Below are positions 50,761-60,074 of a stretch of 64,000 bases of DNA, in pieces. The notes below the pieces were generated by a model, which saw only the letters and a list, made by a program, of their open reading frames with translations, did not search any database and was not told the origin of the DNA. This stretch comes from Candidatus Leucobacter sulfamidivorax (GTDB taxonomy: Bacteria; Actinomycetota; Actinomycetes; Actinomycetales; Microbacteriaceae): contig QZLF01000003.1 in assembly GCA_016771945.1 (NCBI GenBank), positions 186,001 through 250,000 of the forward strand. Reading direction: 5' to 3'. The position numbers and the translations under genes were made by a program. Each line of letters opens with the position of its first letter. Positions within the stretch are counted from its first letter, which is position 1.

Positions 50761-52493
50761 GAGACGCCCCTTCCATCGTCGTTTGCGTGTGCGAGTGCCG
50801 TGGACTCGGCTCGCGTCTGCTCATCCAGTTCGAAGCCGTAATCCCGGGCTGCCGCGTCTGCGCTCAGCAATCCGTCGACCACGTCCTCTCTCAGCGCATC
50901 CCTGTCGCGCAGCTTCGGGTCGCCGTATCCACCGCCGCCGCCGAAACGCAGGGTCGCGCGCACGGGTCCGACCGGCTTCGAGACGCAGACGGATCCCAGA
51001 TCCACCGGCCGTCCCTCGGCGGTCTCCAGCCTCAACGCGCTCGCACTGCCCGCCCGGCCGCCGCGCATGCCGCTCGCAGTATGCGTCTCGCCATCCCTCG
51101 ACACCGTCCAGACGTAGTCGTCGGGTATGTCCATGACCACCTCGAGGCCGGGGCTGCCGCGCCACTGCCCGACGCCGGCGGAATCGCGCAGCATCTCGAT
51201 GCGGCGCACGCTGATCTCCGTCGCGATCTCCCACTCCTCGGCCGAGGGCCGCTCGGGCCGGCTCGCCAGGTGGGCCGGCCCCCAGCCGTCGCGGCCGGCC
51301 GCGCCGCCGCAGCCGGCGATCGCCCAGGCGGAGAGATCCACCGCGTTGCCCTCCCCGGTCTCCGGACGCGCCAGGATGAGCGACCGCGGCGCGCTGACCG
51401 GCCCGACCCCCGAGTCGGCCGAAGCCTCGAAGGCTTCGGCGACCCCCGAGGCGATCTCGCCGCTCAGGTGCACGACTCCGCCGTTGACCGCCGCGGGGAA
51501 GCTCGGGTTCGCCACACGGCCCTCCTCGCAGCTCACGGTGAGCACGCGCAGGGATCCGGTGTTGGCCGGGACACCCGGGCCCAGCACTGCGAAGAGCGCT
51601 CGCGCGACGGCGGCCTCCGTCGCACTCAGCGTGCTGTTGAGAAAGCTCTCCGTCGCCTCGTCGGATTCCGAGAGGTCGACCGCGATGTCGGTCCCCGAGA
51701 CGGTGACCGACATGCGGATCCTCACCGCCGGCCCCCCTGCGCCGTCGTGGTCGGTGGCCCGCTCGGCGCGGAACGTGCCATCGCTCCAGTTCTCGATCCG
51801 GGCACGAGCCCGGCGCTCGGCGTAGTCGAGCGTGTAGGCCATCGAGGCCGCCATCCTCTCGGCGCCGTTCGCCGAGTACAGCTCGTTCAGGCGCCGCTGC
51901 ACGATCTCGACACCGGCCAGCATCGCATCGAGGTTGTCGCGCATCTCCTCGCCCGAACGCGAGTTGAGCAGCACGGATGTCATCACGTCCTTCTGCGGCT
52001 TCCCGAACCTGTAGAGCTTGAGCGGCGGGATCGGCACGCCCTCGGCCCAGATCTCCCTGCCCGTCGGCACATAGCTCCCGGGCGCGTCGCCGCCGATATC
52101 CGGCATGGCCGCCCGCACCACGATGTAGCCGCGAAGGCTGTCGCGGAACGCGTACGGCACCATGATCGTGAAGTCGTGCAGGCGCCCGCCCCCGAGGTAC
52201 GGATCGTTCAGCAGCACCGCGTCTCCATCGCGGAAGTCGAAGGCGAAGCGCTTCAGCACGCCTCGGGCGGCGCCTGCCGCGTTCACGAGTTGCAGCGGAT
52301 CGTCGATCACGACGACGTCGCCCTTGCGGTCGAGTATCGCGACCGAGAGCTCGCGGCCCTCCTTGATGGCCCGCGAATGCGCGAGGTTGGTGACGGTCTT
52401 GGCACCGGCGTAGGCGATCGACTCGAGCTTCCGCCGAATGATCTCCCAGTCGATGATGTCGCCGCCGCTCGTCGGCCTGGTCTCGGTGCTCAT
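50757..52493 (-). CDS. Hydantoinase B/oxoprolinase-type subunit 2 (HyuB-like)
   Basis: A 578-residue paralogue of the neighbouring HyuB-like subunit: DWEIIRRKLESIAYAGAKT, LLNDPYLGGGRLHDFTIMVP, PDIGGDAPGSYVPTGREIWAEG (in two parts) and RFGGGGGYGDPK near the C-terminus. It is more diverged, with shorter loops. Its start overlaps the hyuA-like stop (ATGA). Having two unequal HyuB subunits recalls multi-subunit acetophenone carboxylase, but hydantoinase-like lactam hydrolases also fit. Confidence 0.88.
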   Translation of the reverse strand: MSTETRPTSGGDIIDWEIIRRKLESIAYAGAKTVTNLAHSRAIKEGRELSVAILDRKGDVVVIDDPLQLVNAAGAARGVLKRFAFDFRDGDAVLLNDPYLGGGRLHDFTIMVPYAFRDSLRGYIVVRAAMPDIGGDAPGSYVPTGREIWAEGVPIPPLKLYRFGKPQKDVMTSVLLNSRSGEEMRDNLDAMLAGVEIVQRRLNELYSANGAERMAASMAYTLDYAERRARARIENWSDGTFRAERATDHDGAGGPAVRIRMSVTVSGTDIAVDLSESDEATESFLNSTLSATEAAVARALFAVLGPGVPANTGSLRVLTVSCEEGRVANPSFPAAVNGGVVHLSGEIASGVAEAFEASADSGVGPVSAPRSLILARPETGEGNAVDLSAWAIAGCGGAAGRDGWGPAHLASRPERPSAEEWEIATEISVRRIEMLRDSAGVGQWRGSPGLEVVMDIPDDYVWTVSRDGETHTASGMRGGRAGSASALRLETAEGRPVDLGSVCVSKPVGPVRATLRFGGGGGYGDPKLRDRDALREDVVDGLLSADAAARDYGFELDEQTRAESTALAHANDDGRGVS

Positions 52494-54577
52494 CCGCCGA
52501 CCTCGATCACGTACATGTCCTTCTGGTCGAGCATGGCCTCCTGCTGCCCCGAGACGACGAGCGTCGTGTCGACCTCGTGGATCACCGCGGGACCGGTGAT
52601 GATGTTGCCCGGCTCGATCAGGGCGCCGTCGTAGATCTTCGTCTCCCTGAACCCCTCGTTCTCGAAGTAGACCTCGCGCGTGCCGATGAGCGCGTGGTCG
52701 GCGGTCTCGCGGCCGAAGCGCTTCGGCGGCATCTTGAACGGCTCCCGCCCGGCCCAGAGCTCGACGCGCAGCGAGACGATCTCCGTCGGGTAGTCGGGAC
52801 GCTTGAACGCGTAGAGCTGCTCGTGCAGATCGTGGAAGTCCTTCTGCGCGCGTGCGAAGTTCGCGGCCGTCACGCGGCGCGTGCGCGTGCGAAGCGGCAC
52901 CATGACCTCTTGCACCTGGCCGTGATAGCGCACGTCCATGTACCGCTTGATCAGGAACTCGCCGGGTGCGCCGCTGCTGCGCAGCAGGTGCTCGGCCTCC
53001 TCCTGCATCGCGAGGAACTCCTCGTTCAACTCGTCGAGCGAGACCTCGCTCGTCGGCTTCATCAGCGACCTCACTCGCGAGACCTTGTAGTCGGCGATCA
53101 ACGCGCCCAGGGCGCTCAGCACCGAGGCGTATCGCGGCACGAGCACCGTCGAGATGCCGAGGTCGGAGGCCTGCACCGGGGCGTGGATCGCGCCGGCGCC
53201 GCCGAACGCCATCAGCGCATACTCGCGCGGATCCCGGCCTCGCGAGACCGAGACGTACCGCAGCGCGTTCGACATGTCGCTGTTCGCCACTCGGAAGATG
53301 CCGATCGCGGCCTCCGTGACCGAGATGCCGAGCGGCTTCGCCACATGCTCCTCGACCGCCTTGCGCGCGGCCTCGACGTCGATCTGCATGCCGCCGGAGG
53401 CGAATCGCTCGGCATCGATGTAGCCGAGCAGCAGGTTGGCATCGGTGATCGTCGGCCGCTCACCGCCGCGACCGTAGCACGCGGGACCGGGGTATGCTCG
53501 AGCGCTCTCCGGCCCGACGTGCAGGGCGCCGCCCTCGTCGACGTGCGCGATCGATCCGCCGCCGGCGCCGACGGTGTGGAGGTCGAGCAGCGGCACGGCG
53601 ACACGGTAGCGCCCCACCCACTGATCGACGCCGAGCTCGGGCTCCCCCTCGTGGACCAGGCAGACGTCGTAGCTCGTTCCGCCCATGTCGGCGGTGATGA
53701 TGTTGTTGTACCCGGACTCTCTGGCGGTGTTGAGCGCCGCGACGACGCCTCCCGACGGGCCGGAGAAGACCGCGTCGACACCGCGTTCGCGCGAGAAGCC
53801 GACGTCCATCACGCCGCCGTTCGACTGCATGATCAGCAGGGAGTCCTCGAAGCCCTCCTGCCTCAGCCTCGCATGCAACCGGTCGAGATACTGCTGCAGC
53901 TTGGGGCTCGTGTACGCATTGACCAGCGTCGTGCTGAGCCGCTCGAACTCGCGGATCTGCGGCAGCACCTCGCACGAGAGCGTCACGAAGCAGTCGGGGT
54001 GCACCTCGCGGACGATCTCGGCGACGCGACGCTCATGCGCGGGATTCGCGTAGGAGAAGAGCAGGCAGACGGCGATCGACTCGACGCCCGCGTCTCGCAG
54101 CACGGCGACCTCGCGGCGCACCTCGTCCTCATCGAGCTCCTGGACGACGAGCCCGGTGTAGTCGACGCGACCGGCGACCGTGCGTCGCAGGCGTCGCGGA
54201 ACGATCGGGATGGGGGCGGACAGGCGCAGATCGACCTGGCTTTCCTTGTGCCCTCGTCGCAGCTCGATGACATCGCGGAAACCGGAGTTGGTGATCAGAC
54301 CGGTCACCGCGCCGTCGAACTCGAGCATGGTGTTGAGCACCACCGTCGTGCCGAGCACGATCGACTCCGTGGAGCTGAGCAGTTCGCGGGTCGTGAGGTT
54401 CTCATGGGTGGCGATGTTGGAGAGCGCCTCCATGACCGAGGTCGACTCGTCTCCGGGACGAGAGGGCACTTTCCCCTTCATCAGCTCCGCGCCCTTGCTC
54501 GCGACGTAGTCGGTGAAGGTGCCGCCGACGTCGATGCCGACACGGTAGGGCTTGGTGTTGTTCTCGGCTGTTCCCAT
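52490..54577 (-). CDS. Hydantoinase A-type ATPase subunit (HyuA-like)
   Basis: A 695-residue ASKHA-fold ATPase subunit: phosphate 1 loop VGIDVGGTFTD (16-23 core), MQSNGGVMDVGFSRERG, FSGPSGGVVAALN, DMGGTSYDVCLVHEG, VGAGGGSIAHVDEGG and ARAYPGPACYGRGG. The family uses ATP to phosphorylate a carbonyl or lactam oxygen before hydrolysis or carboxylation. ATG 54577 gives the usual length. It leads an operon with two HyuB-like subunits and an SDR, downstream of peptide-type ABC genes on the same strand. Substrate unknown. An oxindole-type lactam or an aryl ketone would fit the neighbourhood. Confidence 0.92.
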   Translation of the reverse strand: MGTAENNTKPYRVGIDVGGTFTDYVASKGAELMKGKVPSRPGDESTSVMEALSNIATHENLTTRELLSSTESIVLGTTVVLNTMLEFDGAVTGLITNSGFRDVIELRRGHKESQVDLRLSAPIPIVPRRLRRTVAGRVDYTGLVVQELDEDEVRREVAVLRDAGVESIAVCLLFSYANPAHERRVAEIVREVHPDCFVTLSCEVLPQIREFERLSTTLVNAYTSPKLQQYLDRLHARLRQEGFEDSLLIMQSNGGVMDVGFSRERGVDAVFSGPSGGVVAALNTARESGYNNIITADMGGTSYDVCLVHEGEPELGVDQWVGRYRVAVPLLDLHTVGAGGGSIAHVDEGGALHVGPESARAYPGPACYGRGGERPTITDANLLLGYIDAERFASGGMQIDVEAARKAVEEHVAKPLGISVTEAAIGIFRVANSDMSNALRYVSVSRGRDPREYALMAFGGAGAIHAPVQASDLGISTVLVPRYASVLSALGALIADYKVSRVRSLMKPTSEVSLDELNEEFLAMQEEAEHLLRSSGAPGEFLIKRYMDVRYHGQVQEVMVPLRTRTRRVTAANFARAQKDFHDLHEQLYAFKRPDYPTEIVSLRVELWAGREPFKMPPKRFGRETADHALIGTREVYFENEGFRETKIYDGALIEPGNIITGPAVIHEVDTTLVVSGQQEAMLDQKDMYVIEVGG

Positions 54578-54633
54578 AATCGGTGTATTCCTGTTTCTCT
54601 TCGGTGAGTTGTCTGCTGGTCGCGGTCGTACCG

Positions 54634-55455
54634 CTAGGCCAGACGTCTTCGCGGCCGCCATCCGGGCCGGGGGATCGAATCGAGCAGCAGCTGCGTGTAC
54701 GGATCTTTCGGGTGGTCGAGCACGCTCTGCGTCGCTCCCTGCTCGACCACCCGGCCCGTCTTCATCACGATGACCTCTTCCGACACGTGTCTGACGACCG
54801 CCAGGTCATGCGAGATGAACAGATAGGAGACGTTGGTCTCCGCGCGGATCTCGCGCAGCAGGTTGAGCACCTGGGCCTGCACCGACACGTCGAGCGCGGA
54901 GACGGCCTCGTCGAGTATCAGGATCGACGGTTCCGCCGCCAAGGCGCGCGCGATCGCGACGCGCTGACGCTGTCCTCCCGAGAGCGCGGAAGGCAAGGCC
55001 TCGCTCTGCCGTTTGTCCAGGTGCACCTGATCGAGCAGCTCCTGCGTTCGAATGCGGCGCGCCCTCTTGTCCAGCGAGAAGTGCAGCTGCAGCACCTCGT
55101 CGATCGCCTGTCGGGCGCTCTGGCTCGGATCCAAGGAACTGTAGGGGTCCTGGAAGACGATGCTCGTCTCCCTGCCGCGGCGCCGACGCTCGCGTCCGGA
55201 CTGGAAGCCGCCGGTCCTCCGTTCGACGCCCGCCACGAAGATCCGTCCCTCGGTCGGACGCACGAGGCCGATGATCATCTGCGCGACCGTCGTCTTCCCC
55301 GATCCGGATTCGCCGACGATGCCGAGCGATCCGCCGGCGGGCACCGAGAAGCTGATCCCCTGCACCGCGGCGAAGTCGACGAGCCCCTTTCCGGGCTCGC
55401 GCACGCGATACACCTTGCGCAGTCCCTCGACGGCGAGGGCGGCTTTCTCAGGCAT
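54634..55455 (-). CDS. Peptide/nickel-type ABC transporter ATPase (OppF/DppF-like)
   Basis: A 273-residue ATPase: Walker A GESGSGKT, Q-loop FQDPYSSLDP, signature LSGGQRQRVAIARAL, Walker B ILILDEAVSALD and switch FISHDLAV. C-terminal extension is short. Overlaps the OppD-like gene by 8 bases. Last gene of the five-gene importer operon. Confidence 0.93.
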   Translation of the reverse strand: MPEKAALAVEGLRKVYRVREPGKGLVDFAAVQGISFSVPAGGSLGIVGESGSGKTTVAQMIIGLVRPTEGRIFVAGVERRTGGFQSGRERRRRGRETSIVFQDPYSSLDPSQSARQAIDEVLQLHFSLDKRARRIRTQELLDQVHLDKRQSEALPSALSGGQRQRVAIARALAAEPSILILDEAVSALDVSVQAQVLNLLREIRAETNVSYLFISHDLAVVRHVSEEVIVMKTGRVVEQGATQSVLDHPKDPYTQLLLDSIPRPGWRPRRRLA

Positions 55456-56449
55456 CGGGGGCCCCTTCCGGTACGAGCGACCCGTGCAGTTCCTCGACCC
55501 TGAAACAGGCGACCTCGCCCGCTCTCCAGGGGCGCAGGCGCGGCGAGGACGCACGGCAGGCATCCTGCGAGTACACGCATCGGTCGGCGAACGAGCAGCC
55601 CGCGGGTGCCTCGAAGGCCGAGACCGGTCTGCCGGGAATCGTCACCAGCGCCCCGTTGTCTCCGCTCATCTGCGGGCGCGAGCCGAGCAGGGCGGCGGTG
55701 TAGGGGTGCGCCGGCTCGGAGTGGAGCCGCTCCGACCCCTGCGTCTCGACGACCCTTCCCGCGTACATCACGGCGGTCCGATCGCAGACCGCCGCCGCCA
55801 GCTCGAGGTCGTGCGTCACGAAGACCAGCGCGAGCCTCCTCTCGCGCTGCAACTCGGAGAGGATCGCCATGACCTCCGCCTGGGTCGTGACATCGAGCGC
55901 GGTCGTGGGCTCGTCGGCGACGATGATATCGGGATCCGGCGCGAGCGCAGCGGCGATCATCACGCGCTGCAGCAGACCGCCCGAGAGCTCGTGCGGATAC
56001 TGCCGCATCCGACGTCGCGCATGCGGCACGCCGACATCGTCCAGCAGGCCGATCACCCGCTCCTCCGCCGCCTCTCGAGTCCAGCCGAGATTCGTCCTCA
56101 GCGCCTCGGTCAGGAAGTCGCCGATCGTTCGCACCGGGTTGATATGGGCGCGAGGATCTTGGAAGATCATCGTGATCCGCTTCGTCCGGTAGCTCGAGAG
56201 CGCCTTGCGGCTCATCTCGAACACCGACTCGCCATCGACCCGCACCGCACCGCTCTGCTTCGCCCCTCGGGGCAGCATGCCGAGCAGCGCTCGCGCGGTC
56301 ATCGACTTGCCGGCGCCGGATTCGCCGACGAGCGCAAGGGCTTCGCCGTGCGACAGCGTGAAGGACACGTCGCGCACGACGGCCTGCATTCTGCCTTCGA
56401 GCTTCAGATCGATGGACAGGTCTCTCACTTCGAGAAGCGGCGCGCTCAC
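55448..56449 (-). CDS. Peptide/nickel-type ABC transporter ATPase (OppD/DppD-like)
   Basis: A 333-residue ATPase: Walker A GESGAGKS, FQDPRAHINPV, signature LSGGLLQRVMIAAAL (Gly-Leu variant of SGGQ), Walker B IIVADEPTTALD, FVTHDLELAAA, and the oligopeptide C-terminal Cys motif (CSFADRCVYSQDACRASSP). GTG 56449 overlaps the permease stop (GTGA). Confidence 0.93.
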   Translation of the reverse strand: MSAPLLEVRDLSIDLKLEGRMQAVVRDVSFTLSHGEALALVGESGAGKSMTARALLGMLPRGAKQSGAVRVDGESVFEMSRKALSSYRTKRITMIFQDPRAHINPVRTIGDFLTEALRTNLGWTREAAEERVIGLLDDVGVPHARRRMRQYPHELSGGLLQRVMIAAALAPDPDIIVADEPTTALDVTTQAEVMAILSELQRERRLALVFVTHDLELAAAVCDRTAVMYAGRVVETQGSERLHSEPAHPYTAALLGSRPQMSGDNGALVTIPGRPVSAFEAPAGCSFADRCVYSQDACRASSPRLRPWRAGEVACFRVEELHGSLVPEGAPDA

Positions 56450-57345
56450 GATGCACCCCCTGAGAACCGAGCGGTCTCGCTGAGCCTCTGACCGAGCAGG
56501 TTGAAGCTCACCACCGCGATCACGATCATCAGGCCGGCGGATATGGACTCGTACGGATAGCCGGCGATGATGCTGGTCTGCCCGGCCGACACCATCGCCC
56601 CCCACTCGGCCGTCGGCGGCTGAACCCCGAGCCCGAGGAAGGACAGCGCCGCGAGGTCGATCATCGCGGTGCCGAAGAGGATCGTGGCCTGACCCGCGAT
56701 GAACGGGGCGAGGTTGGGCACCATGTGGCGCAGGCTGATCGACAGCGCGGAGAAGCCCTGCACCTCGAGCGCCGCGATGAACGGCATCTGGCGCAGCCGC
56801 AGCGCCGGCGCGCGGGTGAGCCGCGCGACATACGGGGTGAACGCGATGGCCAGGGCGATGCCCGGCGCGACGAGCCCCTTGCCGAAGATGGCCACGGCCA
56901 CGATCGCGAGCAGCAGTGCGGGGAAGGAGAACAGGATATCGGTGACGCGGGAGATGAATGCGTCTACACGGCCTCCCCACCAGACCGAGACGAGGGCGGT
57001 GGAGACTCCGAGGAAGATCGCCAGGGCGACGACGCCGAGCGGGCCGAGGAGACTGATGCGCGCGCCGTAGATCAGACGAGTGAGCAGGTCGCGACCCGTG
57101 CTGTCCGTGCCCAGGAGGTGCTGCGGCGAGGGCCCCTGGTTCGCGGCGCCCAGATCGACGAGATTGGGCGGATACGGCGCGATCAGCTGGGCGAAGACGG
57201 CCATCAGCGCGAGGAGGACGATGACGACGAGGGCCGCGCCGGCGACGGGGCCCAGCCTCCGAGCCCAGGCGACCAGGACGCCGGGCTTCGAGGCCTTCGT
57301 CCTTTTCGCCGCTCCGGCGTTCAACGGCATCTCGACTGCGCTCAT
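56446..57345 (-). CDS. Peptide-type ABC transporter permease (OppC/DppC-like)
   Basis: A 299-residue permease with the Opp/Dpp N-terminal domain (LLGTDSTGRDLLTRLIYGAR) and about six membrane segments. The EAA-like loop reads ALEVQGFSALSISLRHMVPN. The start overlaps the OppB-like stop. Confidence 0.93.
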   Translation of the reverse strand: MSAVEMPLNAGAAKRTKASKPGVLVAWARRLGPVAGAALVVIVLLALMAVFAQLIAPYPPNLVDLGAANQGPSPQHLLGTDSTGRDLLTRLIYGARISLLGPLGVVALAIFLGVSTALVSVWWGGRVDAFISRVTDILFSFPALLLAIVAVAIFGKGLVAPGIALAIAFTPYVARLTRAPALRLRQMPFIAALEVQGFSALSISLRHMVPNLAPFIAGQATILFGTAMIDLAALSFLGLGVQPPTAEWGAMVSAGQTSIIAGYPYESISAGLMIVIAVVSFNLLGQRLSETARFSGGAS

Positions 57346-58334
57346 CGTGCACCTCCTCCGACTCGGATTCGAGGATCGATCAACATGTAGAGGACATCGA
57401 CGACCAGGTTCGCGAGTACGAACATCGTGACGATGATCAGAGAGATGGCCTGCACGATCGCGAAATCGCGCTGCTCCACGGCCCGGACGAGGTAGCTTCC
57501 CAGCCCGTCGATGGCGAATGCCGTCTCGACGACGACGGCCGCCGAGATCTGGGAGGCGATGACGAGGCCGGAGACGGTGATGATGGGGATGAGCCCGTTG
57601 CGGATCACATGGCGCCTGATCACCAGGCCGTCGGGGATGCCGCGGCTGCGCGCGGTCTCGACGTGCTCGCTCCGGTACTCCGCCTGCACCGCGGTTCTCG
57701 TGATGCGGGTGACGATCGCGGTCGTCACGAGCGCCATGGCCACGGCCGGGAGCGTCAGGTGCCAGAGCCGGTCGAGGAATCCCTCTCCGGCTCCCGACAC
57801 CGGGAACCAGCCCAGCCCGACGGAGAAGATCGAGATCAGGATGATCGCCGCGACGAACGAGGGGACGGCCTGCGCCGCGTTGGTGGCGACCATGATCGTC
57901 TGATCGACGGCCCCGCGCTTCAGCCCCGAGACGATACCGAGGATCAGGCCCCCGATCAGGATCAGCAGGGAGCTGTAGAGCACGAGGGAGAGCGAGTTGC
58001 CGATGCGCGGGGCGAGCAGGGTGGTCACATCCTCTCGGAACAGGATCGACTGCCCGAAATCGAGATGCAGCACGCCGACGAGCCAGTCGAAATACCTCAC
58101 CAGGAAGGGCTTGTCGAGCCCGTATTGGGCCCGCACGATCTCGAGATACTCGGGTGAGACCGTCTGGTCTCCGACGAGGAAGGAGGCCGTGTCCCCCGGG
58201 GCGAGATACAGCATCGAGAAGATGAGGAAGCTCACGACCAGGAGGGTGATGACCACCCCGGCCACTCGTGCGCCGATCAGACGCACGAGTGGCCGATCCT
58301 GCAGGAAGCGCAAGGGGCTAGCGTGCTCCGACAT
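57342..58334 (-). CDS. Peptide-type ABC transporter permease (OppB/DppB-like)
   Basis: A 330-residue permease: a first membrane helix (VAGVVITLLVVSFLIFSML), APGD, LDFGQSILFREDVTTLL, and the EAA loop ETARSRGIPDGLVIRRHVIRN in two parts. ATG 58334 (MSEHASPLRF) overlaps the binding-protein stop by 17 bases, an unusually long coupling overlap, and is preferred over a longer frame. Confidence 0.9.
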   Translation of the reverse strand: MSEHASPLRFLQDRPLVRLIGARVAGVVITLLVVSFLIFSMLYLAPGDTASFLVGDQTVSPEYLEIVRAQYGLDKPFLVRYFDWLVGVLHLDFGQSILFREDVTTLLAPRIGNSLSLVLYSSLLILIGGLILGIVSGLKRGAVDQTIMVATNAAQAVPSFVAAIILISIFSVGLGWFPVSGAGEGFLDRLWHLTLPAVAMALVTTAIVTRITRTAVQAEYRSEHVETARSRGIPDGLVIRRHVIRNGLIPIITVSGLVIASQISAAVVVETAFAIDGLGSYLVRAVEQRDFAIVQAISLIIVTMFVLANLVVDVLYMLIDPRIRVGGGAR

Positions 58335-59997
58335 TCCCGGCCCACGGATAATTGATGAAGGAGATGCTCGCGGGGGCACCGGTCAGTCGTTCGCCCTGGA
58401 ACACCGACTGGTAGACGCTGGCGATCGGGATCCACGGCAGGTCCTTCGTGAACTGCTCCTGCGCCTCGACGATCAGGCGGGCGCGCTCCGCATCGTCCGC
58501 GGTGCGGCTCGCGGTCTGGAGCGCTTCGGTGACGGCGGGATTGTCGTACCCCGAGTAGTTGCGCGCGCCGCCCGGAACCGTGACCCGCAGCGTCTGGTCA
58601 AGGGGTTCGGCCAGGGGCACGCTGCTCGCGGTGACGATGATGTCGATGCCCTCGCGGAGCTGCGGGTCTCCGAAGAGGGCGCCGAACTCCGTCACCGACA
58701 CCAGCTTGGTCTCGATGTTGAGCCCGATCTGCTCTCCGAAGCTCTGGATCGCCCGAGCGGTCTCGGCGAACTCCGGCAGCGTCGAGGGTGCGACGACGAC
58801 GATCGGGTCGCTCGGGCTGCCGGCTTCCTCCACGAGGGCGGCCGCGGCCTCGAGGTCGACCACCATCTCCGGGAGCGCGTCGTAGCCCTCCTGGAAGATC
58901 TCGGTCTCGTAGCCCCACATCGCCGGGGAGATGATCGACTTCACCGGCTCAGCGGCTCCGCGATAGATCGTGTCGACGATGGCCTGGCGATCCACCACCA
59001 TGGAGAGCGCCTGCCTGATGCGGAGGTCGCCGAGTGGGCCGTCGGTGTTGGTGATGGCCAGGCTCAGCACCTCCATGCTCGGGCCGAAGGACAGCGTCGC
59101 GCCGGGCACATTGCTCAGCTCGTCGAAGCTGACCGGCGACAGGGCGAACCCGCCGTCGACCTCGCCCGTCTTCAGGCTGTTGGTCAGGGCGGAGGTATCC
59201 GTGAGGAATCTCATCTCGAACTTCCCGACCTTCGGCCGCAGGTCGTCGTTCCAGTAGTTTTCGTTCGCCGTGATCGTGATCTGTTTCCCCGGCTCCCAGG
59301 ATTCGAACTTGTAGGGGCCTGTGCACATCAGACCCACCGAGGGCGATCCGTAGGACTCGCCGGCCTCCTCCACGAACGACGCCTTGTGGACCTGCCCCGG
59401 TCGGAGGGACATCTGCTGGTTCCACATGACGTCCAGCTCGGTCAGCTTGACCGTGACCTCGAGCGGGCCGGTGGCGGTGATGGACTCGACCTTGGCACCC
59501 GCGTTCGCGATGATCGAGTCAGGCGAGTGGATCGCGCGATCGAGGCTGAATGCCACGTCGTCGGCCGTCATCGGCGAGCCGTCGTGGAACTGCACGCCGT
59601 CGCGGAGGTGGTAGATCCAGGTCGTGGGATCGGGATTGTCGACGCTCTCCGCCAAGCCCGGGGTGATGGAGAAGTCGGGTTCCATGCGCATCAGGGATTC
59701 GCACATGGGGACCTGGGGGATCTCGCCGGCGACGGGAGCGTTGCGGATCCAGTCGAGCGTCGCCGGCTCCCCTCGGTTCAGAGCCCAGATCGCGCTGTCG
59801 AGGTCCCCAGTGGGTGCTGCCGTGGTCGGTGAGATCTCGATACTCGATGAAGCATCCTCCGTCTCGCCCCCTTCCGCAGCGCCGTTGCCCGCGCACGCAC
59901 TCAGCACGAGGGCGGACACGGTGGCTCCGACCAGCAGCGCCAGTTGCGAGCCGCTTCTCTGCCGCTTAAGGAGCGACTCCCTCTGAGACTTTCCCAT
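58318..59997 (-). CDS. Peptide-type ABC transporter substrate-binding lipoprotein
   Basis: A 559-residue family 5 solute-binding protein anchored as a lipoprotein (lipobox LSAC, Cys near residue 35). TTWIYHLRDGVQFHDGSPMT, MTADDVAFSLDRAI and LRIRQALSMVVDRQAIVDTI are family hallmarks. ATG 59997 follows GAGGGAG. It heads the importer operon, with a TetR-type palindrome 56 bases upstream, so it belongs to the tetR regulon. The ligand need not be a peptide. Several family members import aromatic or ring compounds. Confidence 0.93.
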   Translation of the reverse strand: MGKSQRESLLKRQRSGSQLALLVGATVSALVLSACAGNGAAEGGETEDASSSIEISPTTAAPTGDLDSAIWALNRGEPATLDWIRNAPVAGEIPQVPMCESLMRMEPDFSITPGLAESVDNPDPTTWIYHLRDGVQFHDGSPMTADDVAFSLDRAIHSPDSIIANAGAKVESITATGPLEVTVKLTELDVMWNQQMSLRPGQVHKASFVEEAGESYGSPSVGLMCTGPYKFESWEPGKQITITANENYWNDDLRPKVGKFEMRFLTDTSALTNSLKTGEVDGGFALSPVSFDELSNVPGATLSFGPSMEVLSLAITNTDGPLGDLRIRQALSMVVDRQAIVDTIYRGAAEPVKSIISPAMWGYETEIFQEGYDALPEMVVDLEAAAALVEEAGSPSDPIVVVAPSTLPEFAETARAIQSFGEQIGLNIETKLVSVTEFGALFGDPQLREGIDIIVTASSVPLAEPLDQTLRVTVPGGARNYSGYDNPAVTEALQTASRTADDAERARLIVEAQEQFTKDLPWIPIASVYQSVFQGERLTGAPASISFINYPWAGNVGAR

Positions 59998-60052
59998 TCT
60001 GATACTCCCTCGTTCAGATATGTTCTGATCTTCACTTTTCGTTTTCGCCTGG

Positions 60053-60074
60053 ATCCCTAACAATCATTAGGGAT
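60053..60074. promoter_or_regulatory. TetR-type operator copy 2
   Basis: Perfect 8-bp arms ATCCCTAA and TTAGGGAT around CAATCA. Read on the minus strand the site contains CCTAATGATTGTTAGGGAT, which differs from the site at 47119 at one base. It lies upstream of the leftward importer operon. Confidence 0.8.
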
